DNA of 64,000 nt. Source: Zelonia costaricensis. Taxonomy: Eukaryota > Euglenozoa > Kinetoplastea > Trypanosomatida > Trypanosomatidae. The DNA lies in contig JASAOO010003504.1 of assembly GCA_030849075.1 (NCBI GenBank), forward strand, positions 1-64,000, read 5' to 3'. The notes beneath the pieces were generated by a model. That model was not told where the DNA came from. It searched no databases and saw nothing but the letters and a program-made list of their open reading frames with translations. The position numbers and the translations under genes were made by a program. Of the stretch, positions 49,446-60,500 are shown piece after piece (position 1 is the stretch's first letter; every line of letters begins with the position of its first letter).

Positions 49446-50028
49446 CGGGATGGGGAGTCGAGACGGTGCTGCCGTGGTGTGCGCCCGCCAACACACATCC
49501 TCACAGGCCCCTCTGCCGCTATAACCGGGCAACTACGAAAGACGTCAACCTTTTCAGGGCGAGACGGGCGTGCGGCACAACCGACGCGAGGGCCCCGCAG
49601 GTGAACAAGGGAGGGGGGAGGGGCGAGTGGGGGACTGACAGCGCTGCCTACCCGCCATCGCCGCCAAGTGGACGCACGGTGCTTCCCCTGCCTCGTTCGA
49701 ACAGGCGCAGTGCTCGCCGAGCCACACTGTGCCCATCAGCGCTCTTCCCTTCCCTATGCACGCGGTGCGCAGCGACGTCCCTGCCGCATCGCCGGCACGC
49801 CACGCTCCATCCCCCCCCCCCCACCCCCTTCCTCTTGCTCTCTTCACCCCCCGCGCCCGCACCCCCAGCTTCCTTCCCCACCCTGACCTCTCGGCCCACC
49901 GTCACCGCCCGCGGAACAGGCGCCTCCCCCCGTCCCTACGGAAGAGCAGAGCGCATCAGCGCCACCACCACCACACTGCCATACCGCTTCCATAGACTCC
50001 TATACACACAGCCCCCTCCCCCAAGACC
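49446..50028. other. intergenic spacer
   Basis: Pyrimidine-rich in its second half, with C-runs at 49811-49822 and an AG at 49867-49868 as acceptor candidate for the pseudokinase gene. No gene seen. Confidence 0.6.
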
Positions 50029-51108
50029 ATGTCGGCAGCGTCGTCCACCGCACCCGCCGTGGCGGGGCGGCAGGCCAGCCACGGCGGCACCCCGTCGATC
50101 CCCGCGGCCAGCCACCACGTGCCCCCGCCGCTGAACGGCTACGTCTTTCTCGAGCACCGCTGCAGCGCCCTCTCCCACGACGCCTTCGTCGCACGCGACA
50201 CGCGGCAGCCACCGACGACGGCCAGCGAGCAGGCGAAGGTGATGATCCGCGTGTACGCGCTGGAGTACCTGCGACGGGACGAAGAGTGCCGCTTTGCGAT
50301 TGAGCGGGCGTGCCTCGCGGGGAGGCTGGTCGCACACCCGCACACGCTCCCGCTCGGCGCCCCCTTCGCGTCCAAGACGGACCTCTTCGTGGTGGAGAAG
50401 TACTGCGCTGGCGGCGACTTGTACGATGTGATGGAGGCCCGTGCCAACACGCAGAGCCGCGGGCCGTCGGAGGGGCGGAGCGCCACCACCGCCGCGACCC
50501 GGGACGCATCGACAGCGTCGTCGGCATCGTCGTCGACAGCGGCCAGTGTTGGCTTGCCCGACGAACAAGTGCAGCGCCTTGCGCGGGAGCTGCTCTCCGC
50601 CGTCGACTACCTGCATCGCAGCTGCGGCCTTGTGCACCGCAACATCAAGCTGGAGACCCTTCTCCTCGACGAGGCAGGCCACGTGCGCCTCGGCGGCTTC
50701 GGCCTGTGCGCCGTGCTGCCACCCCCGCCAGAGGAGGAGGCGAGTGCAGGGGCCGCAGCGCCGCGTGCGTCGGCCCCGCTGCGGCTGTGCTGTGGGTCGA
50801 AGCACTACGCGGCGCCGGAGCTCGTGCAGGGCCGCCCGTACTACGGCGAGGCAGTGGACGCGTGGGCGTGCGGCGTCGTGCTCTTCGCGCTCCTGACCGG
50901 CTGCTTCCCGTTCGACAGCGACGCCGGTGACGAGGCGTTGTTCCGGCTGCTCGGCGGGGATGTGGAGGGCCACCTCGCCGAGCACCCCGCGATGGCCACG
51001 ATCGCGAACCCGCAGGCGGCGGACCTCGTGCGCAACCTGCTGCGCCGCAGTCCAGAGGCCCGCTACAGCGCCACCGAGGCGCTCGAGCACCCCTACCTGG
51101 CCGCCTGA
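50029..51108 (+). CDS. CAMK-like pseudokinase (catalytic Lys, HRD Asp and DFG Asp replaced)
   Basis: 359 residues, nearly all kinase domain. The fold signatures are visible: LFVVEKYCAGGDLYDVM (hinge and alphaD), QRLARELLSAVDYLHRSCGLVHRNIKLETLLLD (alphaE and catalytic loop), the APE-like YAAPELVQG, VDAWACGVVLFALLTGCFPF (alphaF, CAMK/AMPK type) and ATEALEHPYL at the end. But the VAIK lysine position is Arg74 (VMIRVY), the HRD aspartate is Asn205 (HRNIK), and the DFG aspartate is Gly223 (GGFG). The glycine-rich loop is also lost (LEHRCSALSHDAFV). With all three catalytic residues changed it should be inactive and act as a scaffold or allosteric regulator. A low-complexity insert (about 142-180, Ser/Ala/Thr) sits between alphaD and alphaE. 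The frame is uninterrupted, so it is a maintained gene, not a decayed one. Confidence 0.88.
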   Translation: MSAASSTAPAVAGRQASHGGTPSIPAASHHVPPPLNGYVFLEHRCSALSHDAFVARDTRQPPTTASEQAKVMIRVYALEYLRRDEECRFAIERACLAGRLVAHPHTLPLGAPFASKTDLFVVEKYCAGGDLYDVMEARANTQSRGPSEGRSATTAATRDASTASSASSSTAASVGLPDEQVQRLARELLSAVDYLHRSCGLVHRNIKLETLLLDEAGHVRLGGFGLCAVLPPPPEEEASAGAAAPRASAPLRLCCGSKHYAAPELVQGRPYYGEAVDAWACGVVLFALLTGCFPFDSDAGDEALFRLLGGDVEGHLAEHPAMATIANPQAADLVRNLLRRSPEARYSATEALEHPYLAA

Positions 51109-51527
51109 ATGCCGCCCCAGCCCGCTGACGAGGGGCTGGAGCGGCACTCAGGCGGCCCCCGTTCCGGCTGGCCACGGCGTTGCCGTACAAAGCAAACACG
51201 TAAGCAGCGTCGCCAGTGTCGGGCCGCTCACGGTGCAGCGCTCCACGCGCGGCGGGCTACTGTGCCCGCACTCCCGCCTCGCCGTCCCGGTGGCGCACTC
51301 GGCCTCTGTTGATCGACATGTCCCTCTTCCGAAACGCTATTCCTGCACTGCACTGCACTGCACACACACACACACTTCGCCGCTACGCTCTTTGCTGCTC
51401 CACAGCCCCCCTCCCCCCCCCACACACACACACATCGGCAACGCCACAGCGGGGCACACACTCTTCTCGCTGCTCCCCTCTTCGCTCTTCTCACCTGCCG
51501 CTGACCCAACGCCGCCGCCTCCACGAC
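51109..51527. other. short intergenic spacer
   Basis: Holds (CA)n at 51359-51376 and 51420-51433 and C-runs. The frame of the following LRR gene is open through it, but composition is spacer-like. No separate gene seen. Confidence 0.55.
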
Positions 51528-53786
51528 ATGCGGCGCCTGTGGTCTTGCGGTCGTGTGTGGCGTGGCGGAGTGCAGCACCCGCGTGCGAGCATGTGCCAGC
51601 CGCCGCCCTCCGTCGCACACACCACCAACCTGCGATGGTGGTCGCTGGCCGCCAGCCTCGCCTCCGCCTCCGCCTCCGCCTCCGGCGCAGCAACAACGGC
51701 GACGGTCGAGCAGCTGCTGGCGGAGGTGCGGTCCCGGGCCGCTGCCTCGTCGCAGTGGACGGTGGACTTTGGAGGGCTCGCTCCAGCGTCCTCCTCCGCC
51801 CACGGCGTGCGCGCAGACGCGCAGCTCGTGGGCCGTGTGGCCGCCACGCTTGCCGGTGTGCTCACGGCCCCGGCTGCCCCCGCCGTGACATCGTTGTGCC
51901 TCACCATCACGTCGCCTGAGGCCGCACGCGCGGTGCGGCGGCTGTGTGACACGACACCCCTCCTCGCCGCGCTGCAGTCGCTGCACGTTACGGTGGACGC
52001 CTCCGCGGCAGGCGCGCCGCTGGACGGCTCCAGTGGGCATGAGGTCGCACGGCTGCTGCAGGCCCTCGCCGCCCACCGAGGGACGCGCCAGCCGACCGCT
52101 GCGACGTGGACAGAGTTGCGTGTTGGCGCCCGCGACACGACCGCCTTTGCTGCGACGGCGCCCGCCACCGCATCCGCGCCGCTGTGGGACGACGCAGCCG
52201 TCGCGGCGCTCGCGGCGCTCGTGGCAGCCGCGCCGTGGCGCTGCCTGGCGCTCTCCTACATCGAGTTCTCGCCGAGCAGCGCGCGGGTGCGGCAGCGGCT
52301 GTGGGCCGCCATCGAGGGCTCTGCAGAGTCGCTTGTCTCGCTGGACTTGACCGGCGTGCGGCACTCACGCGAACTTGTGTCGATGCGGGTGCTGCGGCGC
52401 CTGGTGCACCTCGAGTCGTTGGAGCTGGGCCACACACAGCTGGAGGAGGACGCAGTGGAGGTCGCCCTGGACGACGTGCGCGAGGGCCGCGGCGGGTGGT
52501 GGGCGCTGCGCCACCTCGGCCTGGCGCAGTGCGAGGTGAGCGACGCGGTCGTGACGCGTCTGGACGAGCACCGGCCGGACCCGAACGCGGAGGCGGCGCC
52601 GGCGCTGGAGTCGCTGAACGTGTCGGGCGCACGCCTTTCTCGCGCTGCAGTGTTCGCGCTGGCGGGGTGCCTCCTGCCGTGCACGCGGCTGCAGCGTCTG
52701 CACACGCGGCACTGCCGCCTGCTTCCCGCGAACGTCGAAGACGTGGCGTCGTCGCTGCAGCACGCGACGGAGCTCCGGGAGTGGGTGCTCTGCCTCAACC
52801 GCATTGGGGATGAGGGGCTCGTGTCGCTGGCCACGTACGCGCGCTGCTGGCCGGCGCTGTCGGAGATGGACCTCGCGCGGTGCCGGCTGACATGCGCCAG
52901 CGTGCCGGCCCTCAGCGCGGCGCTCCCGTGCTGGTCCAACCTGCGCACGCTGCGGCTGACCGGCAACGACTTGCGCTGGCGCGACGAGGTCGCGGCACCG
53001 TCGGGGCAGCCGGGCATTGGCGGACTCTTCGCGTACGACCCCGCGTACATGCGCAGCCACGGCAGCTCCGTGAAGGTGCCCACCGCCTTTGAGCTCGACC
53101 GCCGCGACCGCGAGGAGGGCCGGCGGCGGTACACCGGCACGGAGGGTGTGGCGCCGGTCGCCACGGTGAGGGCCGCGCCGCCGCTGGAGCAGCTCGGCGA
53201 GGCTCTCTCTGCGTGCACGCAGCTGCGCGTGCTGGACCTCGGCGACTGCGCCATGGGCGACGCGCAGCTCGTGCAGCTCGCAACGCACTTCACGGGGGCT
53301 GCGCTGCAGGAACTGCGGCTCGGGTCCAACCCCCTCTTGGCCACCGTGCAGGGGCTGGACGCGCTGGTGACCGTCCTGTGGCGCACCCCGTGCCTCGGCA
53401 CGCTCGACCTCTCCTTCACCGGCCTCGGCGACCTCGGTGTGTCGATGCTGTGCGACGGCGACGGCGGCGGTGCCGTGCTGCCGGCTGCAGTGGAGCTGCA
53501 CACACTTCTACTGGCCGGCTGCGGGGTGGCATCGCTGGGGTGGGAATCCCTGGCCGCAGCGGTGGGGGACGGCCGCCTGCCCGCGCTGCGGCACCTCGCG
53601 CTGCACCACAACCGCGTCGCGGATGGGGCCCTCGTCGGCGAGCTGCTGCGGCAGCTGCGCACTGCCCCGGCCCTGGCAACGGTAGACCTCTCGAGCTGCA
53701 TGGCGGACGCAGAGGCGCGGTGGCGGCTGCAGGGCAGTGCCGAGTGCCGTGCGCTGCTGGAGCGCGGGGTGCAGGTCCTTCTCTAG
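51528..53786 (+). CDS. leucine-rich repeat protein (ribonuclease-inhibitor type), possibly mitochondrial
   Basis: 752 residues. The N-terminus MRRLWSCGRVWRGGVQHPR is basic and without acidic residues, consistent with mitochondrial import. An Ala/Ser repeat at about 43-55 comes from a (GCCTCC)n-type run in the DNA (51656-51683). From about 265 onward there are roughly thirteen LRRs of RI type, for example SLVSLDLTGVRHSREL, LESLNVSGARLSRAAV, LREWVLCLNRIGDEGL, LSEMDLARCRLTCASV, LRVLDLGDCAMGDAQL, LGTLDLSFTGLGDLGV and LATVDLSSCMADAEA. A non-LRR insert lies between repeats 7 and 8 (about 490-555, DRRDREEGRRRY). LRRs form a curved binding surface. The binding partner is unknown. Start choice: ATG 51528 is preceded by spacer-like sequence. 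Confidence 0.8.
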   Translation: MRRLWSCGRVWRGGVQHPRASMCQPPPSVAHTTNLRWWSLAASLASASASASGAATTATVEQLLAEVRSRAAASSQWTVDFGGLAPASSSAHGVRADAQLVGRVAATLAGVLTAPAAPAVTSLCLTITSPEAARAVRRLCDTTPLLAALQSLHVTVDASAAGAPLDGSSGHEVARLLQALAAHRGTRQPTAATWTELRVGARDTTAFAATAPATASAPLWDDAAVAALAALVAAAPWRCLALSYIEFSPSSARVRQRLWAAIEGSAESLVSLDLTGVRHSRELVSMRVLRRLVHLESLELGHTQLEEDAVEVALDDVREGRGGWWALRHLGLAQCEVSDAVVTRLDEHRPDPNAEAAPALESLNVSGARLSRAAVFALAGCLLPCTRLQRLHTRHCRLLPANVEDVASSLQHATELREWVLCLNRIGDEGLVSLATYARCWPALSEMDLARCRLTCASVPALSAALPCWSNLRTLRLTGNDLRWRDEVAAPSGQPGIGGLFAYDPAYMRSHGSSVKVPTAFELDRRDREEGRRRYTGTEGVAPVATVRAAPPLEQLGEALSACTQLRVLDLGDCAMGDAQLVQLATHFTGAALQELRLGSNPLLATVQGLDALVTVLWRTPCLGTLDLSFTGLGDLGVSMLCDGDGGGAVLPAAVELHTLLLAGCGVASLGWESLAAAVGDGRLPALRHLALHHNRVADGALVGELLRQLRTAPALATVDLSSCMADAEARWRLQGSAECRALLERGVQVLL

Positions 53787-55455
53787 TGGTGCTAGACACA
53801 CACACACACACCACACGGACGCGTGCTTATCGCAGCTGGTGCATCGTCGGCTGGCTCCCCTCTGGCAATCCATCACGCAAGTCGCTACGGCGGCGTGCTG
53901 CCCAATGGAGCCTCACAGACACTCATCGCAGCACAACACCGCGCAAGCACCACATTCACACGGACGAGTCCGTCGTCAGCGCTTTGGCGCGTCACGGCAG
54001 AGCGGGTGCGTGCGAACACAGATGCGCTAGAGTTATGCAATAGTGCGTGATGGCGCCCGCCGCATGCCTTCCCCCCGCCTCATCCCCTCACGCTGCTCCC
54101 CACCCACCCTTCCTCTTGCTCCTTCGCCTGCACCACATCGTACTGCACCCGCCGTTGCCCTTCCACGCACACGTGCCGCGCAGACCCTGCCACTACACGC
54201 ACACACCGGCCCCGCCCCTCCCCCGCCACCGCCCAGCCACGCCCTTCCCCCCCCCCCCCCCCCGGCACTCCCCACCCTTCCCTCGCAAGCGTTCATCACC
54301 CCTCCCGAGCCGCTTTACCCTCCAAAAACAAAAAAAACACAAGACACGTTGAAGAACGCAGCCAGGAGAGTCCCAAACCTGGAACCGCCCCGAGCGCACG
54401 ACCCCCACCCCACGCCGTCTTCGCCTTCGCCTTCGCCTTTGCCCCTCTTCTCCTCCCACGTTATTCCTTTCTCACGAAGCAGCACAAGACCGCCTTGCAC
54501 TCTCTCTTGACGTTCCCTGTCCCTCCCCCATCCCCCGTCTCCCACACACCCCGAGCTTCGCTCGACTGGCTACCTGCCACGTAGAAGTCGTGTCTTCGCC
54601 GTGCGTCCACCCTCACACGCTTGACGTGTGTGTGTGTGTGCCTCGCCTCATCCCGTAGCTTCGCTTCCTCTCTCTTCTCTGTGTGCCAGTACGAGCTGAC
54701 CCCACCTCGTCACTGCCGCCCCTCCCCTCTCCGCCCTCCTCCTTTCCTTCTTCCCTTCACTTGTGTTCTCGTGTGCGCCGCTCTGCGCTGTACTTCGCAG
54801 TTCTGTGTGTTCCTAGTCCTTCCCCGCGGTGCTCCCCCTCTCTTGCTTGCTTGCGTGCGTGCTCTCTGTGCGTGTCTCTGACTGCCCTGCGCACCGGCCT
54901 CCCTCCGCACGCACCGTCTCCCTCCCTCCGACTTCACTTCTTCGATTGCTTCCTTCCTCGTGGACGCGCGACTGCCGCCTCTGTGCCCGTAGACCTGCAC
55001 GCATCCACATCCACACACGCACGCACACACACACACACACACGCCAGCGTGCCTGCCATCGCCGTGTCTCCCACCCCCTCCCTTTGTTTTCTTCTCTTCA
55101 TTTCTGTACTAAGCGCTAAGCTTCCGACCTCCACCCCTCCCACGTGTCACTCGAGCGTGGCAGCGTGATTAGTTTTCAAAGCCCTCTGCCTCCCCTCCCC
55201 CTCTTCTGCCGCGCCGTGCACGCAGCGGCCATTGCCCTGGGGCCCACCCGCGCACACATAAGCGCACGCACCTCAACGCACACACAGACGCTCGCCTCCG
55301 CTCCGCACGCATCACAGGCCGCCAAACTCGTCTCGTCTTATTTCCGGTATTGCCACCGTGCGTTTGTGTCTCTCTTCCCCTTTTCCTTTTTGGTGTTTGA
55401 ACCGCGCCGCCCCTCGACCCCCCCTCCCCCCGCCAACGACTGCTGCTTGCCCATC
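53787..55455. other. 1.7 kb intergenic spacer
   Basis: 3' UTR of the LRR gene, a C15 run at 54249-54263, CTTCGC repeats at 54419-54440, (GT)n at 54627-54640, (CA)n at 55020-55042, and pyrimidine tracts up to the nodulin-like gene. No gene seen. Confidence 0.55.
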
Positions 55456-57552
55456 ATGCCGAGCTGGTTGGCCAAGGCAGCCTACATGGGCTTCAAGGAG
55501 GAGTTCGTGGTGCCCACCACGGCTGCCTCCATCCCGCGCTTCAGCATGCTCGTGTGCGGCATGTTCTGCTCCATCGCGATTGGCGCCCTGTACGCCTACT
55601 CCCTCATCACGAAGCGCCTGACGGACGACTTCCACTTCACGCAGAACGACATCACCACCATCTCCACAGTCGGCATCGTGATTGGCTACTGCACCCTTCC
55701 GTTCGGCATCATCTACGACTACGTCGGGCCGAAGCCGATCTTCGCTATGGGGCTCATCTTCAACATGCTGGGCACGCTGCTCTTCGCCCTCACCTTCGAG
55801 GGCAAGATCGGTCACAGCGTCGGCGGGCTGGCCATCATCAACGCCGTCATGAATCTCGGGAGCGCCCTCTTCGACATGGGCTCCATTCTGACGGTGCTCA
55901 GCTGGTTCCCGCTGGACCGCGGTCTCGTCGTGGCGTGCATGAAGACCACCACCGGTCTCGGCAGCTCCTTCATCTCCACCCTCTACGGTACCTACTTCAA
56001 CAACGACAACTCGCAGTACATGTACTTCCTCATGGCGTGGTCCATCGTGATTGGCCTCATCGCGATCGTCGTCGTCTACCTGCCCCCCTTCCACGTGACC
56101 GGCCTGCGCGAGAAGGCGTACACGGACGACCAGCGGCTGCGCGCTGTCAAGTACCAGAACGTGTACATGCGCCACAAGGCTCCCATCAAGCGGTTCGTCA
56201 TCGCCTTCTGCCTCGTGATTGCCCTGCTCATCACCATCTGCACCCGCTCCGTCGTGTTCGTCTTCGTGGACAGCCCCACGATGGCGCAGATGAACCCGCC
56301 GGCGATCATCATGATTGTGCTGTACGTGCTGCTGCTCTGCACCGCGCTGCCGATCCCGTGGCTCGACTCGCAGCCGGGCTCCTACGACAGCGAGCACGCG
56401 GACGGCTACGTCGAGGACGTCAAGGCCATCGAGGGGCGCCGCTACGGCGCTGCGGACGAGGATGAGGTGGGCGGCCTCAACCCCGCGGAGGCGGCGTGCG
56501 CCATGGAGATGGAGCCGGTGCCCGGCGCAGACAAGGCGCAGGCAGCGGGCAACACGCCGGACGCGCAGGAGGACTCGGTCGAGGGTGCGAGCGAGCCGCC
56601 GGCGAAGAAGTCGGCGTGGCGCAAGTTCGTGGATGCCATCAAGCCCGACGCGCCGGCGAAGTTGTCGGTGGAGACGAACCCGCAGACGCGCGAGGAGGTG
56701 CTGCTGGCACTGGAGACGGCGATCGACCTCGGTAAGATTGCGCCGCAGTTCCCGACGGGCTTCCTGTACAACGGCCGCCGCCCCACCCTCATCTGCCTCT
56801 GGCTGACCGGCTTCTGTGTGTCTGGGGCGGTGAACACGATCATGATGAACAGCACCCAGATCTACCTGGCCATCGGCGAGGACGAGACCGACACAGTGCG
56901 GCCGGCCCTGTACGTGGCGCTCACCAGCATCGGCAGCGCGGTCGGTCGGCTGGTCATGGCCTTCGTGGAGGTCTTCACGCAGTCCACGGCGCCCGAGAAG
57001 CGGCTGCCCATCACGCTGTTCTACTGCATCCCGCCAACGCTGTGCCTGCTGTCGTGCGTCTTCTTCCTCTTCATCCCGACGCCTGGCCTGCTCCTGCCGA
57101 TGCTGCTCGCCGGCCTCGGCAACGGCTTCTACGCCGCGGCTGAGGTGCTGACGGTGCGCACCATCTTCAGCCTCGATGTCGCGAAGCACTACAACAGCCT
57201 CTTCTTCGCCGAGATGCTCGCCGTGATCTTCATGAACCGCCTCCTCTTCGGCGAGATCATGACGAAGAACTCCACACCAGGTATTACCGGGGCGCCGGTC
57301 TGCCTCGGACGCAAGAAGTGCGTGCAGACCACCTTCATCGTCCTCACCTGCCTGTGCGCCGCCGGCGTCGTGGCCAGCGTGGTGATGCACCTCACCTACG
57401 TGCGCTTCGCCAAGAAGGAGTACGCGCGCCGGCGCGAGTACATCGAGCGGCTGCACAGCAAGCTGGCCGAGCTTGACAGTGCCGCACCACACCAGAAGGA
57501 GAGCGAGCTGGAGCCGCAGCACGTCGCGTCCACGGAGCCTCACCAGCAGTAG
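55456..57552 (+). CDS. nodulin-like MFS transporter
   Basis: 698 residues. A first set of six spans begins with RFSMLVCGMFCSIAIGALYAYSLI, followed by KRLTDDFHFTQNDITTIS and GYCTLPFGIIYDYVGPKP, the typical 'YG-SL-S---K-----Q--I' and 'G---D--GP' pattern of nodulin-like (NFD4/monocarboxylate-like) MFS proteins. A long charged loop follows at about 307-425, Asp/Glu-rich at first and then basic. A second set of six spans runs from RPTLICLWLTGFCVSGAVNT to HLTYVRFAKKEYARRR. The C-terminus is an acidic/His-rich tail. Members have been linked to organic acid, metal or pyruvate movement in other organisms; the substrate is unknown here. The start is ATG 55456 (MPSWLAKAAYMGFK); the frame is open to 55144 with spacer-type sequence. 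Confidence 0.85.
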   Translation: MPSWLAKAAYMGFKEEFVVPTTAASIPRFSMLVCGMFCSIAIGALYAYSLITKRLTDDFHFTQNDITTISTVGIVIGYCTLPFGIIYDYVGPKPIFAMGLIFNMLGTLLFALTFEGKIGHSVGGLAIINAVMNLGSALFDMGSILTVLSWFPLDRGLVVACMKTTTGLGSSFISTLYGTYFNNDNSQYMYFLMAWSIVIGLIAIVVVYLPPFHVTGLREKAYTDDQRLRAVKYQNVYMRHKAPIKRFVIAFCLVIALLITICTRSVVFVFVDSPTMAQMNPPAIIMIVLYVLLLCTALPIPWLDSQPGSYDSEHADGYVEDVKAIEGRRYGAADEDEVGGLNPAEAACAMEMEPVPGADKAQAAGNTPDAQEDSVEGASEPPAKKSAWRKFVDAIKPDAPAKLSVETNPQTREEVLLALETAIDLGKIAPQFPTGFLYNGRRPTLICLWLTGFCVSGAVNTIMMNSTQIYLAIGEDETDTVRPALYVALTSIGSAVGRLVMAFVEVFTQSTAPEKRLPITLFYCIPPTLCLLSCVFFLFIPTPGLLLPMLLAGLGNGFYAAAEVLTVRTIFSLDVAKHYNSLFFAEMLAVIFMNRLLFGEIMTKNSTPGITGAPVCLGRKKCVQTTFIVLTCLCAAGVVASVVMHLTYVRFAKKEYARRREYIERLHSKLAELDSAAPHQKESELEPQHVASTEPHQQ

Positions 57553-60500
57553 AGCCCCTCCCTCCTCCCTCCTCTGCCACCTGTTTCCCCCACCTACCTC
57601 CCTATATATAAGACGCTCGTGCGTACGCGTGGAGTGGGCACTCAGTGTTCTTAAGGGACCCGCGCCGCCAGCTCCACCCCGCCCTCCTCCCCCCTCTCTC
57701 TTCTCTCCTTCCCGTCGTCAGCTTCTCCGACTTTCTTTCCTCCCCTGCCCCTGCCCTTGCCCATCCCTCGACAAGCGCACACACACACACCAACACAGAA
57801 CAAAGTGCCGAAAGCGAGCACAACGCCGACATCCGCGCCCACGCTGAGTGGTTTGCGTGTGTGTGTGTGTGTGTGTGCGTCACTGAATGGATCGCAGCGG
57901 GCGGTGTACCCGTGGTACTGCACGTCGTCCGTCGCGTCAGGCATCGCCATTCGCAGCGTTTTCTTTTTGTGTTTTTCCGTTTCTCTCGATTGTCGCTGGT
58001 TCTCGCCTGCCCGCGCCACGTCGGGCACGCCCGCGCACGGGCGGCCCACCCCTCCCCCCCCCCCCGCCCCCCTCTCTTCGTTTCCGCCTCTCTTTCTCTT
58101 TCTCACTTTTGTTCTTGTGTTCGCTCGATACGCCTCATGTCGGTGGACGCGTCCGCGAGTTTGTCCTCGCGTTGCCTTCCCTCTCTCCCCGCCTTGCTTC
58201 CTCCCTCAGCGTGCGGTTGGGCCCCCCCCCCCCCTTGTGTGGTGTGGTGCGGCCGTGCAGCACACGCAACGTGCTCACCCTCACCCCCACCAACCCAAGC
58301 CCGCCCTCGCTCCTCTCTCTCCCTATTACCTCCCTTCCCCTTTCGCATGGCGCGCAGAACTGCGGGTCCCTGCACCCTCGTGTAGTTCGCCAACTCCTTC
58401 TTCCCGATACTTCTCTCCAGGGCTTGCTTTCTTTATTAGCCTCCTCTTCCCCCCCCCCCTCCCTCCCCTCCCCCTTCTCTCTACACGCCCTCCGCGCATG
58501 ACGCTGCAGAGCCAACCTCTGCCCGCTCCCCACCCCACGCGTGGAGTTGAATGTGCTTCGACCAGTTCTAAGACACACACACACACCGCTTTGGCTCTTC
58601 TCGTTTTCTTTCTTTTGCGTGCTCGTGTTGTTTGCGTCATCTTCTTCGCGCGGCTTCTCGCTCGTCCGGTGCGCGGGAGTGGAGTGTGTGCGAGCGCCTG
58701 CGTCGGTCTCGGTGCGCACCAGTGCTCTTGCTGCTCTCGCCCCGACGCCATCCTGCGGCGGACGGGCCTGCCAGTCACGCCGTCGCCCGCCACGCGAAAA
58801 CCCCTCCTCCCCCTCCTCGAGCACAAACGAAAAGTGTTGTGATGTTTGGTTCACTTCTTTTCGCGTGTTGATTCTCCAGTCTGCGTCCGTCTGTCCGTCT
58901 GTGTCCATTTCTGCGTATCTGCGTGTGTGTCTGTGTGTGTGTGTTTGTGAGATGCCTCATAACTAACGACTTCTAATGCTACACCGCCTATGACGTTCGC
59001 CTTGTCTTTGTCTCTCTTCGTTTCCTCTTTGTTTTCTTTTCCCGTCCGCTTGTGTGTGTGGGTGTGTGTGTCTGTTCTGTGTTTGTCTGTTTGCGTGCCT
59101 CGATGCTGACCCGGTCGAGTGCGGTGGAGGGAGGCCCCTGTTGTGTAACCAATGGCAGCGTGCCCGACTCCCGCGGCTCCCCTCCCCCTCTTCTACCTTT
59201 CCCACACTCTCGCCACCACTCCGCCGCCCCGTCTCGCTCCCCCCCCCACTCCCACCCGCGAGGGTGTCGGGAGGGTGACTACAAGGTGCGTGAAAATGTA
59301 TCCGCGCAGAGCCGCTATCACGCAGACGGGCAAGTGGGCGAGGTTTGGCATGCATGTTTGTGTGTGTGGAGGGGAGAGGGCCGAGGGGTGGATGCGGCGT
59401 GGGGGGCCCCGCACTGCCATCTCCGCTTCCCCGCACCTCGAGCCGGAGGACGGCGTTCCACTACAACGCCGTTAGGTGTGGCGTCGTTGCGCGTCAGGAC
59501 AAGCAATACAAAGCGGGGACACGTGGATGCTTGCCTTTTTCCCTTCGTTGATTCTTGACTTCTCTTCCCTTCCACGCTAGCGTGCACTGATCGGAGTGTG
59601 TGGGGAGGGAGAGAGTGTGGATGCGCACATCCCGGCGCACACGTGAGAGGCGCGCGTGGCGCGTGCATGTTGGCGTGTCTGCGAATCCACAAAGCGGCTC
59701 CCTCCCCACCTTCTTTTCACTGTGCACCACCGCTCTCCATCCCCATCCCCCCTCCTGATGCCTGGCTCAGCCCGGCGTTGGATGCAGCCTCGAGTGGCGC
59801 CGACTTGGTGCCCGTCTCTTCCCCCCCCCTCTTCCTCCTTTCACTGCCTCTCTTGCGCGTTTCTGTGTTTGACTTCACTCTAAGAGAAAATGAGTCTCCG
59901 CTGGACATGTCTGATCGGTGGGTGACGTCTAATTGCCGTCTGTCCGCGCGTGTGTGTGTGTGCGTGTCTGTGGGGCTCCTCCATCTTGACTTCTCCTCTT
60001 CGCCTCTCACCTCCGCCCTCCCCCCTCCCCATCAACCGAGTTCCTCTGCCCTTCTCCGCCGCCCCCCTCCCCCTCCCTACCGTCCCACGGCCGCAGCCCG
60101 CATCCGCTGTGCATGACGGAGTAGGCTGGAGGGGGTGGGGGGAGGCGGCCACGGATGGCGGGGGGGGGGGGCATGGCGGTCTACGAAGTCTGCTCGCAAA
60201 CGCCCGTCTCTGTGTTTCGTCCCTTTCTTCTCCGCTGGTTTTGCCCTTCACGTGAGCTCTGCCTCGGTGGGCCTCCCAGCCCCCCTGTCCCCTCCGTGCG
60301 TGCGTGTTCGCTCCTTGCTTCTGCCGTGTTGTGTCGCCTCTGCTCTCGTCCTCCGTGCTGTGTGCGTGTGGGCTCGCGTGGCCACGGCGTCGGCCTGCAC
60401 GTGTACGTGCTTGCGTGTACGTGCGCGTTCACGCTCCACGTCCCATCACGATCTCTCCCCCGCCCCTCTCCCGCACAACTCCGCGAGTGTGTGCGTATGT

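Noticed and set aside
55312..57543. 743-codon minus-strand frame opposite the nodulin-like transporter
   Set aside because: Composition (His/Arg/Asp/Glu/Val-rich, no motifs) is that of an antisense shadow; the plus frame has 12 coherent TMs.
57757..58842. 361-codon plus-strand frame in the 4.1 kb spacer
   Set aside because: Low-complexity Pro/Ser/Phe/Leu-rich reading of pyrimidine tracts and a GT repeat; no family resemblance.
58945..58970. ATAACTAACGAC, partly like the spliced-leader start AACTAACGC
   Set aside because: Only eight bases agree and the rest of the conserved leader exon is absent.
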